The translations under genes and the position numbers were made by a program. Below are positions 54,770 through 63,474 of a stretch of DNA of 64,000 nt, piece by piece. Position 1 is the first letter of the stretch; every line of letters begins with the position of its first letter. Source of the stretch: Erysipelotrichaceae bacterium OPF54 (GTDB lineage: Bacteria; Bacillota_I; Bacilli_A; Erysipelotrichales; Erysipelotrichaceae); contig BQKD01000001.1 in the NCBI GenBank assembly GCA_022834735.1, positions 907,659 through 971,658 on the forward strand. The letters are read 5' to 3'. The notes under the pieces were generated by a model that made no database searches, was not told where the DNA came from, and saw only the letters and a program-made list of their open reading frames with translations.

Positions 54770-54959
54770 TGTTTTTCTCCTTTTTCATTTCATGGCATAA
54801 TGTATCGATGCAGGCCAGCCGGTCCTGTTCCTTGTGAACAAGTTCAAGCTGTCTGGCACGCAGGGTATGAATTTTATGCTTGTCGCATAAGCATTGTTCG
54901 ATTTCTTCGTTGCTGCATCCGGCATCTTTTAAACAATCCTTGATATAGTCTTTATCCAT
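54750..54959 (-). CDS. Small helical protein upstream of DUF3737
   Basis: A 69-residue acidic-basic helical protein, MDKDYIKDCLKDAGCSNEEIEQCLCDKHKIHTLRARQLELVHKEQDRLACID, with five Cys. The start ATG 54959 follows GGAGGACAG. It overlaps the DUF3737 start by 20 bases, so translation is coupled. Short proteins of this type commonly accompany DUF3737 genes; the function is unknown. Confidence 0.8.
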   Translation of the reverse strand: MDKDYIKDCLKDAGCSNEEIEQCLCDKHKIHTLRARQLELVHKEQDRLACIDTLCHEMKKEKNNGNHKG

Positions 54960-55001
54960 GATCTGTCCTCCATGGTCAGTTTAGAAAAAAAAAAATTGCC
55001 A

Positions 55002-55016
55002 ATACATATAAAATAT
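55002..55016. promoter_or_regulatory. LysR-type operator candidate
   Basis: ACATAT-AAA-ATATGT, an inverted repeat centred in the divergent region between the small gene and the LysR gene; it contains a T-N11-A arrangement. Likely binding site of the LysR protein at 55058. Confidence 0.5.
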
Positions 55017-55057
55017 GTTTTCTTATAGTTAAAAGGCATATAAGAGGGGGAAATAAA

Positions 55058-55924
55058 ATGGATATCCGACTGATGCGTTACTTTCTTGCGATCGCGCAGG
55101 AAGGCAATTTAACAAAGGCGGCCAACCGTCTGCACATTTCCCAGCCTTCTTTGTCGAAACAGATGAAGGAGCTGGAAGAGGAGCTTGGCAGAACGCTTTT
55201 CATGCGTGGCAACAGGAATATTACGCTGACAGATGACGGGATGTACTTTCGCAAGCGGGCGCAGGAAATTGTCGATCTGACCGACAAGCTGCTCGTCGAT
55301 CTGGACATGGAAGATATGGATGTGGCTGGCGATATCCATATCGGGTGTGCGGAAACGACAGAAATGGACTGTCTGGCAGCGATCATGAAGGAAATGAAAG
55401 AGGAATATCCGCAGGTTATGTTTCATATTCATTCGGGGAATGCGGTAGATATTCAGGAGCGGATCGAAAAAGGCTTATATGATGTGGGGCTGTTTGTTGG
55501 CGCGCCCAGATCGACGAGGCTCGAAATGTATCCGCTGCATGAATCGATCGAATGGGGTGTCGTGATGCGCAAGGATGATTTGCTGGCTTGTCGGCCGTAC
55601 ATTACAAAAGAGGATCTGAAAGGAAAGCCGCTCATCGTTTCCGAGCAGGCTCTCATAAACGGGGAGCTTGGCGAGTGGGTCGAGAACAAGGAGCAGGTGT
55701 GCGCGACATATAATCTGTTTTTCAATGCCGGCTTCATGGTTTCGAGAGGTATGGGTTACGCGCTGACGATCGAGGGAATCTATGGTGCCCATGAAAATCT
55801 TGTTTTTGTTCCGCTCGAACCTTCTTTCAGGCTTCCGCTGTTTCTGGGATGGAAGAAATACCAGGCATTTTCGAAGGCTTCTCTCAAGTTTATCGAGCTG
55901 GTGAAGCGCTGCCATGAAAATTAA
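55058..55924 (+). CDS. LysR-family transcriptional regulator
   Basis: A 288-residue LysR regulator. The N-terminal winged helix is typical (DIRLMRYFLAIAQEGNLTKAANRLHISQPSLSKQMKELEEELGRTLFMRG). The C-terminal periplasmic-binding-like effector domain follows. It is divergent from the small gene and DUF3737, the usual layout for a LysR regulator and its target. The ligand is unknown. GAGGGGG precedes ATG. Confidence 0.94.
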   Translation: MDIRLMRYFLAIAQEGNLTKAANRLHISQPSLSKQMKELEEELGRTLFMRGNRNITLTDDGMYFRKRAQEIVDLTDKLLVDLDMEDMDVAGDIHIGCAETTEMDCLAAIMKEMKEEYPQVMFHIHSGNAVDIQERIEKGLYDVGLFVGAPRSTRLEMYPLHESIEWGVVMRKDDLLACRPYITKEDLKGKPLIVSEQALINGELGEWVENKEQVCATYNLFFNAGFMVSRGMGYALTIEGIYGAHENLVFVPLEPSFRLPLFLGWKKYQAFSKASLKFIELVKRCHEN

Positions 55925-55963
55925 TGGTTCTTTTCCTAAGGTTTCGTGTGTATAATGAAAAGT

Positions 55964-57826
55964 ATGGATACTATTTACCAAACTAAGTTATATCAGAAAT
56001 ATCGCAATGCGATCATCATGCTTCTTGATCTGATCATCGTGTTCGCCAGTTATGTATTTACTTTTTTTATGGACAATAACTTCTTCCTGGATGGTCGTCT
56101 GCTGCATATTACACGGCTGATCATTTATGGAATGATTTTTGTGCTTGTCCTTCACCTGGTCGTTGGGATCCTGTTTTCCACGCCAAAGACCTTGTGGACG
56201 TATACGGGACCTCAGGATGTGATCCGGATCGGAATGAGTTCGCTGGTATGTATGATCGTTATGCTGATCTTTACCCAGACGATGCATTTGTTCCATCCGT
56301 CTTTGATCATCATTTCGGAAATCATTGCGTATATCGTACAGCTGGCGATCCGTCTTCTGTATCGGGAATTCCACCAGTACATGATGAATGTGGATCGTTC
56401 GGAAAAGGCGCTGGTCATTGGTGCCGGAAATGGCGGTTATATGATGGTGAACGAGATCTACCGCGGAACAAAATATCCATACAATGTGGTAGGGTATCTG
56501 GATGATTTCAAGCCGAAAGGAACGCTGGTGGGTGGAAAAAAGGTTCTTGGAACCATTGACGAGGTGGACCGGATCGCAAAAGAATATGGCGTAACGCGCC
56601 TGTTTATTGCGATCAGTAAGATCGATGAAGAAAACAAGCAGCGGATCATTCAGCTTTGTGCCAATACTTCGTGCATAACGAAGATCATGCGCTTTTCTCT
56701 GGAAAACGGCAACGAAGGGATCCATGTGGACGAGATCCAGATCGAAGACCTTTTGAACCGGCATACGGTCGATCTGAAAACCGATGAGATCGGTGCCTAT
56801 TTAAATGATCAGGTCGTGTGCGTGACAGGAGCAGGGGGTTCGATCGGTTCCGAATTATGCCGGCAGATCGTTCGTTTTGATCCAAAACGCCTGATTATGG
56901 TCGATATCAACGAGAATACACTGTACATGCTGAAGCAGGAATTTATGCGCAAAATGCGTGCCGGCGACATTTCTCCCAACATAGAACTCGTTTCTCTCAT
57001 TATTTCGATTCGAGAACGGGAGGAAATGTTCAAGTTTATGCGGGATTACCGGCCGGATGTCGTATATCATGCGGCAGCCCATAAGCATGTTCCTCTTATG
57101 GAAGATCGTCCGATGGAGGCTGTGCGCAACAATGTGTTTGGCACAAAAAACGTGATCGACGCCTGTATCGAATATGGGGTCAAACGGTTTATCATGATTT
57201 CTACGGACAAGGCGGTCAATCCGACCAATGTCATGGGAGCCACGAAGCGAATGACAGAACTTGTCATGCAGTCGCGCCATGTGAAAAACTCCCCGATCAG
57301 AATGGCGGCTGTCCGGTTTGGCAATGTGCTTGGTTCAAGCGGCTCGGTCATTCCTATTTTCAAGGAACAGATTCGTCAGGGCGGACCGGTCACAGTAACC
57401 GACTATAATATCCAGCGGTATTTTATGACCATTCCGGAAGCGGCTCAGCTTGTTCTGCAGGCCGGATATTATGCGAATAAAAATGAGATTTTTGTCCTGG
57501 ATATGGGAGAGCCGGTCAAGATCCTGGAGCTGGCCGAAAAGATGATCCACCTGGCCGGTTATAAACCGTATGACGAGATCGAGATCAAGGAAGTCGGACT
57601 TCGTCCTGGCGAAAAGATGTTCGAAGAGCTGGCACTCGAAATCGAAAAATGTCATCGTACGGCCAATAAGCTCATCTTTGTTCATGAGCCGATCGAGATC
57701 ACGCAGGAAGAGATCGACCGCAAGCTGGATGAACTGTATGAGACAATTTCCATGACCGACGACAATGCGGAGATCAAAGCGAAGCTGCTCGAACTGATCA
57801 AAGACGATCCGATCAATAAGAATTAA
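55964..57826 (+). CDS. Polysaccharide biosynthesis NDP-sugar dehydratase (CapD/WbpM/PglF-like)
   Basis: A 620-residue membrane enzyme. Four hydrophobic helices (about 15-130) and a first Rossmann-like domain (ALVIGAGNGGYMMVNEIYR) are followed by the short-chain dehydrogenase domain (VVCVTGAGGSIGSELCRQIVRF; HKHVPLMEDRPMEAVRNNVFGTKNV; MISTDKAVNPTNVMGATKRM). These convert UDP-GlcNAc to a 4-keto-6-deoxy sugar for capsule or glycan synthesis. The dehydratase-type MISTDKA motif replaces the usual YxxxK. The start is uncertain (ATG 55955 or 55964, GTG 55946); a TATAAT overlaps them. It opens the surface polysaccharide cluster. Confidence 0.93.
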   Translation: MDTIYQTKLYQKYRNAIIMLLDLIIVFASYVFTFFMDNNFFLDGRLLHITRLIIYGMIFVLVLHLVVGILFSTPKTLWTYTGPQDVIRIGMSSLVCMIVMLIFTQTMHLFHPSLIIISEIIAYIVQLAIRLLYREFHQYMMNVDRSEKALVIGAGNGGYMMVNEIYRGTKYPYNVVGYLDDFKPKGTLVGGKKVLGTIDEVDRIAKEYGVTRLFIAISKIDEENKQRIIQLCANTSCITKIMRFSLENGNEGIHVDEIQIEDLLNRHTVDLKTDEIGAYLNDQVVCVTGAGGSIGSELCRQIVRFDPKRLIMVDINENTLYMLKQEFMRKMRAGDISPNIELVSLIISIREREEMFKFMRDYRPDVVYHAAAHKHVPLMEDRPMEAVRNNVFGTKNVIDACIEYGVKRFIMISTDKAVNPTNVMGATKRMTELVMQSRHVKNSPIRMAAVRFGNVLGSSGSVIPIFKEQIRQGGPVTVTDYNIQRYFMTIPEAAQLVLQAGYYANKNEIFVLDMGEPVKILELAEKMIHLAGYKPYDEIEIKEVGLRPGEKMFEELALEIEKCHRTANKLIFVHEPIEITQEEIDRKLDELYETISMTDDNAEIKAKLLELIKDDPINKN

Positions 57827-57834
57827 CCAAACCT

Positions 57835-57866
57835 GATCCTTTGTGTTGAAACGAAGGATCTTTTTT
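57835..57866 (+). terminator. Terminator after the dehydratase gene
   Basis: GATCCTT (57835-57841) with AAGGATC (57854-57860), then TTTTTTAT. Confidence 0.85.
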
Positions 57867-57983
57867 ATATGAAATGAAAGAAATCATATATAAGATATTG
57901 AATGATATTCTTTTAAAAGATGTTTCTTCAGAAATTGACCATGTAGCGACTTTCAATTCTGATTAATATGATTAAACGAAAAA

Positions 57984-58022
57984 AGAAAGCGCTTGCATAG
58001 TAAAGTGAAACTTAACTATAAT
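57984..58022 (+). promoter_or_regulatory. Promoter of the coiled-coil membrane protein gene, with cre-like overlap
   Basis: TTGCAT (57993-57998), 18 bases, TATAAT (58017-58022). AGAAAGCGCTTGCA (57984-57997) overlaps the -35 and matches the cre consensus at 12 of 14 positions, so catabolite repression is possible. Confidence 0.55.
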
Positions 58023-58100
58023 AATTATATTAATTCAGAAGGATGAATTTCCATAAATATATTCATTCTTTTGATACTCATTAGAAAGGTTGTTAGTATT

Positions 58101-59246
58101 ATGAATGAAGAAAAGAAGGATTTTAATAACGAAGGGACGGACTCTGAAAAAGCTAAAGATAATGAAATTAGAAATAATAGTCCGTCAATTCAGGAGAACT
58201 CTAAAGAAGAAGTGTCATCTGTAGAAGAGAGTGATGAAAATGACTACGCAAATCATCAAGTAGAAGAATCAGAATTTAAAGTTGAATCAGAAAAAGAAAA
58301 CAGTACTTCTTCTGATCGTTCATCTTCACCATTACCTGAACTCCCAAATTTGGAAATTAATCAAGAATCTGAAAAAGCAAATCCTACTGAATTGGAATCT
58401 GAGAAGTCTCAATTAATTGATAAAGAAGATGATGTTTCAAAACAAAATGAGAAGACGTTAATTGATAAGTTATATGATTTGATAACAAAATCAAAGATTG
58501 TGGTGATTATTCTGCTGTGCGGAACGATATTCGCTGTAATCATGGCAATCTGTTATGCAAATTTGAATAATCAATTAAACGCTGCCATTGAGGAAAGGAA
58601 TGAACTCCAGTCTAAATTTGAATATCGAAGCAAAAGATATGATGAAGTAAAAAAAGAGCTAGATAAAGTGAGTGAAGAACTAAACGAATTAAAATATGGT
58701 AAAGACAAAATTTTGAGCAATATTAAACTTGCATATGAAAAAAAGGACTGGAATAGTGTAATATCATCTGCTAATGAACTGCATGAAAAATATCTGGATA
58801 CTGATCAGGATAAAGAAGGACAGAAATTAAAAGCGGAAGCAGAGGCTAAAATAAAAGAAGCGGAAGAAGCCGAGAAAAAACGTAAAGAAGAAGAGGAGAG
58901 AAAGAAGGCTGAGGAAGAGGCTAAAGGTTATGAAACCGGAATTACTTATGAACAGTTGGCTCGATCTCCGGACGATTATCTTTTACAAAAAGTAAAATTC
59001 TCCGGAAAAGTTCTGCAGGTAATGTATGATGACGACGATGACTCTGTTCAGATTCGTTTAGCGGTTAATTCTGATTATGATCAGGTGCTGCTTTGTTCAA
59101 TTGACAATTCTTCTTTGAAGACCAGATTGTTGGAAGACGATATTATAACAATTTATGGCTATTCAGGAGGAGATATTTCCTATGAAGCAGTATTAGGAAA
59201 TGAAATCACTATTCCAATGGTGTTTGTAGATAAGGTTGATCAATAA
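58101..59246 (+). CDS. Uncharacterised membrane-anchored coiled-coil protein
   Basis: A 381-residue protein of AT-rich composition. Residues 1-125 are acidic, Ser/Glu/Asn-rich and likely disordered in the cytoplasm. A single transmembrane helix (about 137-158, SKIVVIILLCGTIFAVIMAICYA) is followed by an extracellular coiled coil (about 160-290, rich in EEAEKKRKEEEERKKAEEEAKG) and a C-terminal OB-like beta domain (KVKFSGKVLQVMYDDDDDSVQIRLAV). Similar C-terminal domains occur in Bacillota surface proteins of unknown role. It interrupts the polysaccharide cluster and its base composition differs, suggesting transfer. ATG 58101 has AAAGG upstream. Confidence 0.82.
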   Translation: MNEEKKDFNNEGTDSEKAKDNEIRNNSPSIQENSKEEVSSVEESDENDYANHQVEESEFKVESEKENSTSSDRSSSPLPELPNLEINQESEKANPTELESEKSQLIDKEDDVSKQNEKTLIDKLYDLITKSKIVVIILLCGTIFAVIMAICYANLNNQLNAAIEERNELQSKFEYRSKRYDEVKKELDKVSEELNELKYGKDKILSNIKLAYEKKDWNSVISSANELHEKYLDTDQDKEGQKLKAEAEAKIKEAEEAEKKRKEEEERKKAEEEAKGYETGITYEQLARSPDDYLLQKVKFSGKVLQVMYDDDDDSVQIRLAVNSDYDQVLLCSIDNSSLKTRLLEDDIITIYGYSGGDISYEAVLGNEITIPMVFVDKVDQ

Positions 59247-59254
59247 AAGTTATG

Positions 59255-59288
59255 AGAAGGTGATAAGATGTCACCTTCTTTTATTTGG
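59255..59288 (+). terminator. Terminator after the coiled-coil gene
   Basis: AGAAGGTGA (59255-59263), loop TAAGATG, TCACCTTCT (59271-59279), then TTTATTT. Confidence 0.85.
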
Positions 59289-59407
59289 AGATAAAGTTTA
59301 AATTGCGAAAATTGGGATTATAGTGGGAATTTTCCTGAAACATAAAGGTTAATTTTTTCTTTTGTGCTAACTATGATAGAATAAACAGGAATTTAGAAAG
59401 GAACGCT

Positions 59408-59998
59408 ATGTATCGAAACTGTTTGAAACGGGTCATCGATTTTGTTCTGAGCCTGCTGGGAATCATTATTTTGTCTCCGGTACTGATCGTGCTGGCAGTC
59501 ATTATCAAATGCACTTCCAGAGGGCCTGTGTTTTTTAAGCAGAAACGGATCGGAAAAGACGACTCTTACTTTATGATTTATAAATTCCGCACCATGCGTA
59601 CCGATACCCCGAAAGACATGCCGACCCATCTTCTCGAAGATCCGGACCGGTTCATTACGCCGATCGGGCATTTTCTGCGTAAAACAAGCCTGGACGAGCT
59701 GCCGCAGCTGTTTAACATTTTTAAAGGAGACATGGCGGTTGTGGGGCCAAGACCTGCTCTGTGGAACCAGTTTGATCTGATCGAACTGCGCGATCGCAAC
59801 GGTTCTTCTTCTGTTCGTCCCGGACTGACCGGGCTGGCACAGATTTCCGGACGCGATGAACTGGAAATTTCTGTCAAGGCCGCTTTTGACGGACAGTACG
59901 CGCAGCATATTACGTTTGGCGAAGACTGCCGGATCTTTTTTGCCACCATCTTTTCTGTGCTCAGACATGACGGGATCCAGGAAGGAAAGCAGAAATGA
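59408..59998 (+). CDS. Initiating sugar transferase (undecaprenyl-phosphate sugar-1-phosphate transferase, WcaJ/PglC-like)
   Basis: A 196-residue monotopic membrane transferase. An N-terminal membrane helix (FVLSLLGIIILSPVLIVLAVIIK) precedes the catalytic stretch GPVFFKQKRIGKDDSYFMIYKFRTMR, and LRKTSLDELPQLFNIFKGDMAVVGPRP holds the key DE pair. It links the first sugar phosphate to undecaprenyl phosphate and begins glycan assembly. AGAAAGGAACGCT precedes ATG. It overlaps the next gene (ATGA). Confidence 0.95.
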   Translation: MYRNCLKRVIDFVLSLLGIIILSPVLIVLAVIIKCTSRGPVFFKQKRIGKDDSYFMIYKFRTMRTDTPKDMPTHLLEDPDRFITPIGHFLRKTSLDELPQLFNIFKGDMAVVGPRPALWNQFDLIELRDRNGSSSVRPGLTGLAQISGRDELEISVKAAFDGQYAQHITFGEDCRIFFATIFSVLRHDGIQEGKQK

Positions 59999-60846
59999 AG
60001 CGGATCCTGATCACAGGAAAAAGTTCCTATTTGGCAAATCAGTTTCGGTCTTTTCTGTCCGGAAATGAAAACTATCAGATCGATCTGATCAGTGTCCGCG
60101 AAGGGTGGAAAGACAGTGATTTTTCATCCTATGATGTGGTGGTTCATATGGCAGGGCTGGCCCATTCCTCGCCAAAAGATGACGAAAAAGAGAAATACTA
60201 TGCGATCAACCGCGATCTGGCGATCGAGGTGGCCAGGAAGGCGAAACAGGACGGGTGCGCCCAGTTTGTGTTCATGTCTTCTGTTATTGTGTACGGAAGT
60301 CATCATACGCTTATAACGAAAGATACTCCTTTATGTCCGGATAATTTCTATGGTGACAGTAAAAAGCAGGCCGAAGAAGGCATTCTTGTGTTACAGGATG
60401 AAAATTTCTGCGTATCGATCGTTCGTCCGCCAATGATCTATGGTCCCGGGTCCAAAGGAAACTACCGGCTTCTTTCCAGATTTTCCTGCGTGACACCGTT
60501 CTTTCCGAATGTATATAATGAACGCAGTATGTTGTATGTCGATAATTTCTGTGCATGTCTGAAAGGAATGATCGATACGGGCGCAGGAGGCATCTTTCTG
60601 CCGCAGAACAAGGAAATCGTTTCGACCGTGCAGCTGGTGAAGGAGATCGCGAAAGTTCATCATCATCCGCTTGTTGTGCTGAAAGGGTTGAATCCGTTCA
60701 TTTCGCTGCTGCGGAAGAAGAGCCTGTTTAATAAAGTATTTGGTTCACTGGTCATTGACCCTGTCCTTTCGAAATTTGATTTTGAATATCAGATCGTGCC
60801 ATTTGAACTGTCTATAGAAAATACAGAGAGGAGCACGAATGAGTAA
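59995..60846 (+). CDS. NAD-dependent epimerase/dehydratase (nucleotide sugar)
   Basis: A 283-residue SDR-type enzyme. The Rossmann loop is slightly altered (ILITGKSSYLANQF instead of GxxGxxG). VVHMAGLAHSSPKDD, FMSSVIVYGS (catalytic Ser) and YGDSKKQAEE (YxxxK catalytic pair) are present. It would make or reduce a nucleotide sugar such as a 6-deoxyhexosamine. It overlaps its neighbours on both sides, so it is part of one operon. Confidence 0.9.
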   Translation: MKRILITGKSSYLANQFRSFLSGNENYQIDLISVREGWKDSDFSSYDVVVHMAGLAHSSPKDDEKEKYYAINRDLAIEVARKAKQDGCAQFVFMSSVIVYGSHHTLITKDTPLCPDNFYGDSKKQAEEGILVLQDENFCVSIVRPPMIYGPGSKGNYRLLSRFSCVTPFFPNVYNERSMLYVDNFCACLKGMIDTGAGGIFLPQNKEIVSTVQLVKEIAKVHHHPLVVLKGLNPFISLLRKKSLFNKVFGSLVIDPVLSKFDFEYQIVPFELSIENTERSTNE

Positions 60847-61957
60847 GGTGGCGATCGTATGCGCATTTGACACGTATTTTGACCGGGTCAGGATGCTGCG
60901 TACGTATTTTAAGCACAAAGGGGATGAAGTTATTGTCCTGACTTCTGATTTTTCGCATCGGGAAAAACAGAAGATCCAGTATTATCCGGGTGCCGATCAT
61001 CTGATCCCGGCACACCCTTATACGAAAAACCTGTCGGTGCACCGGCTGTATTCGCATTATATGCTGGCAAAAAAGATGAAAGCGAAAATCGAAGAAATAA
61101 AGCCCGATGTCATATACTGTCTTGTTCCGGCCAATTCTTTGACAAAAATGATGGCCTTGTACAAGAAGGAACATCCGGAAGTCAGGCTTTATTTTGATGT
61201 GATCGATCTGTGGCCGGAAACGATGCCGATCAATAAATATTTGTCCCTGCCTCCTTTTCGGATCTGGAGAAAGCTGCGGGACAAGTATCTGCCCGCAGCC
61301 GATCGTGTGTTTACGGAATGTGCCCTGTATCAGGATGTTCTTGACCAGAAGGACAATCATCAGTTTGAAACGCTGTACTGGGCCAGAAAGGAGCTTCCGT
61401 GCTCGTTTGCGGACCTGATCAGCGAAGAGGAACTGCATTTTGTATATCTGGGATCGATCAATCATATCATCGATATCGACTTTATTACGGAGTTTTTAAG
61501 AAAGTGCAATGAACATAAGGCGTGCACGCTCCATATCATCGGGGGCGGAGAATCCAAAGACCTGCTCATTTCGAAACTGAAAGAGTGCCATGTCGCAGTG
61601 ATCGATCACAACAAGATTTTTGAACAGGAAAAGAAGCAGGCTGTGTTCGATCAGTGCAACTACGCCCTCAATGTCATGAAGGAAAGTGTGGTGGTCGGCC
61701 TGACCATGAAGTCGCTGGACTATTTATGCGGAGGCGTTCCGATGATCAATACGATCCCTGCCGATACGGCTGAACTGGTAGACGAGTACAATATCGGGTT
61801 CAACATTGATCGCGAAACGATGGACGAGGTCGTAGAAAAGATCTGTTCCATGCCGCTCGAAGAGCAGTTTGCGCAGCGGGAGAACTGCCGCAAGCTGTAC
61901 AAGACAAAATTCAGGGACAGTTCTTTTGAGGAAACGCTCAAAAGCGCAGGAATATAA
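60839..61957 (+). CDS. Glycosyltransferase, GT4-like (GT-B fold)
   Basis: A 372-residue cytoplasmic glycosyltransferase. The N-terminal domain begins KVAIVCAFDTYFDRVRMLRTYF; the C-terminal part has HFVYLGSINHIIDIDFITEFLRKCNEHKACTLHIIGGGESKDLL, LNVMKESVVVGLTMKSLDYLCGGVPMINT and Glu/Gly sites of the GT-B donor fold. Sugar and acceptor are unknown. It overlaps the epimerase end by eight bases. Confidence 0.88.
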   Translation: MSKVAIVCAFDTYFDRVRMLRTYFKHKGDEVIVLTSDFSHREKQKIQYYPGADHLIPAHPYTKNLSVHRLYSHYMLAKKMKAKIEEIKPDVIYCLVPANSLTKMMALYKKEHPEVRLYFDVIDLWPETMPINKYLSLPPFRIWRKLRDKYLPAADRVFTECALYQDVLDQKDNHQFETLYWARKELPCSFADLISEEELHFVYLGSINHIIDIDFITEFLRKCNEHKACTLHIIGGGESKDLLISKLKECHVAVIDHNKIFEQEKKQAVFDQCNYALNVMKESVVVGLTMKSLDYLCGGVPMINTIPADTAELVDEYNIGFNIDRETMDEVVEKICSMPLEEQFAQRENCRKLYKTKFRDSSFEETLKSAGI

Positions 61958-61975
61958 AAGGAGTGATAAGAACGT

Positions 61976-62773
61976 ATGGTTCCCATATATGCTGTTTTAG
62001 TTGATTATAATAAACCGTTAGAGGAGTCTCCTTCCTACCAGGCACTCCGAAGACAGAAAGATATCGTTACGATCGTCTGCGACAATAGTACGCAAGTGGA
62101 ACTGGATCAGAACCTGGTCCAGAAAGATGGCAACGTCTATTTATCAATGCATGGAAACCGGGGCCTTTCCAAAGCCTATAACCGGGCACTGGACCACATT
62201 GAAGAAGAGGATCCGGTACTCGAAGGTTTTGTCATGCTTTTTGATGACGATACCGATATTCCGGACAGCTATTTTGATTGTGTGCGAAAAGCAATTAAAG
62301 AAAATGATGCAGACATCTATTTACCGCTTATCACAGATGAAAGGCCAGATCTAGGTTACTTATCGCCATCCATTCTAAAAGATGTATACATGCATCGTAC
62401 GATGGATCCATGGTCGCTGACAAAAGAAGAAATATGTGGTATCAATAGCGGAATGGTGATTCGTTTGTCGTTATTTGCAGATTATCGATATAACGAAGAT
62501 CTTTTTTTGGATCATGTAGATCATGATTTTATTCGTTCCATGCGCAAAAGGAATGCGAAGATTAGAATAATTGATACCGAACTACATCAGCACTTTTCAG
62601 CGTTTGAGACGAATGGAAACAAAGCGATTGCTCGCTTTACGATTCTCAAAAAAGATATGAGAGAGTTTTATAAGCCTACTTTTAAAGGAAGACTTTTTTG
62701 CGAATATGTTTTATTACGGCGAAAAGCGAGTATTTTTTACTATACCCGAGATATGAGAATATGGTTTCGATGA
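61976..62773 (+). CDS. Glycosyltransferase family 2 (rhamnosyltransferase-like)
   Basis: A 265-residue GT-A enzyme. VDYNKPLEESPSYQALRRQ and NRGLSKAYNRALDH are the donor-binding region; FVMLFDDDTDIPDSYFDC holds the DxD metal motif. It probably adds one sugar to the lipid-linked repeat unit. From about residue 110 on, base use becomes AT-rich, unlike the first part. The stop overlaps the next gene (ATGA). Confidence 0.9.
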   Translation: MVPIYAVLVDYNKPLEESPSYQALRRQKDIVTIVCDNSTQVELDQNLVQKDGNVYLSMHGNRGLSKAYNRALDHIEEEDPVLEGFVMLFDDDTDIPDSYFDCVRKAIKENDADIYLPLITDERPDLGYLSPSILKDVYMHRTMDPWSLTKEEICGINSGMVIRLSLFADYRYNEDLFLDHVDHDFIRSMRKRNAKIRIIDTELHQHFSAFETNGNKAIARFTILKKDMREFYKPTFKGRLFCEYVLLRRKASIFYYTRDMRIWFR

Positions 62774-63474
62774 AGAAAAGAGAAAAAGTTTCAATAGCTA
62801 TAGCGGCATATAATGGCGAAAAATATATTTATAAGCAATTGCGTTCCATTTTAGATCAATTAAAAGATGAGGACGAGATCGTGATTTCTCTCGATCCATC
62901 GACAGATCGGACAGAAGAGATCATTGAAAATATGAACGATAAAAGAATAAGAGTAATTGACGGTCCGGGAAAAGGATTGATAAAAAACTTTGAAAATGCA
63001 ATCAAAAATACCAGGAATGATGTGATCTTTTTAAGTGATCAAGATGATGTATGGGAAACTGATAAAGTAGAAACTGTTCTTAATGCGATTAATGGATATG
63101 ATTTAATTCTTCATGATGCGCTGATTACTGATAAAAACTTAAAGGTTATTGAAGATTCAGTATTTAAAAAACGAACTCCTGCATTATCTTTCAAAAAAAA
63201 CGTTATAAAGAACTGTTTTATGGGATGCTGCATGGCATTTCGAGAAAATTTAAAAAAAGATATTTTACCTTTTCCTGCCAAGATCCCAATGCATGATCAA
63301 TGGATTGGTTTGGTCGCTTTGAAAAAAGGAAGGGTTCGAATCGTTTCAAAGCCTCTAATTCTGTATAGACGTCATGGTAATAATGAATCCAATATGAACC
63401 ACGCTTCAATTCCTCAAATGATACGATGGCGAATTGATTTGCTTAACGCATTAAAAGAAAGAGGATTAGTCTAG
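62770..63474 (+). CDS. Glycosyltransferase family 2
   Basis: A 234-residue GT-A glycosyltransferase: KVSIAIAAYNGEKYIYKQLRSILDQL, ISLDPSTDRTEEI and VIFLSDQDDVWETDKVE (DxDD metal and acceptor motif) are characteristic of rhamnosyl or similar transferases. ATG 62770 overlaps the previous stop; ATG 62761 is an alternative. The gene is AT-rich. It overlaps the next gene by one base. Confidence 0.92.
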   Translation: MKKREKVSIAIAAYNGEKYIYKQLRSILDQLKDEDEIVISLDPSTDRTEEIIENMNDKRIRVIDGPGKGLIKNFENAIKNTRNDVIFLSDQDDVWETDKVETVLNAINGYDLILHDALITDKNLKVIEDSVFKKRTPALSFKKNVIKNCFMGCCMAFRENLKKDILPFPAKIPMHDQWIGLVALKKGRVRIVSKPLILYRRHGNNESNMNHASIPQMIRWRIDLLNALKERGLV

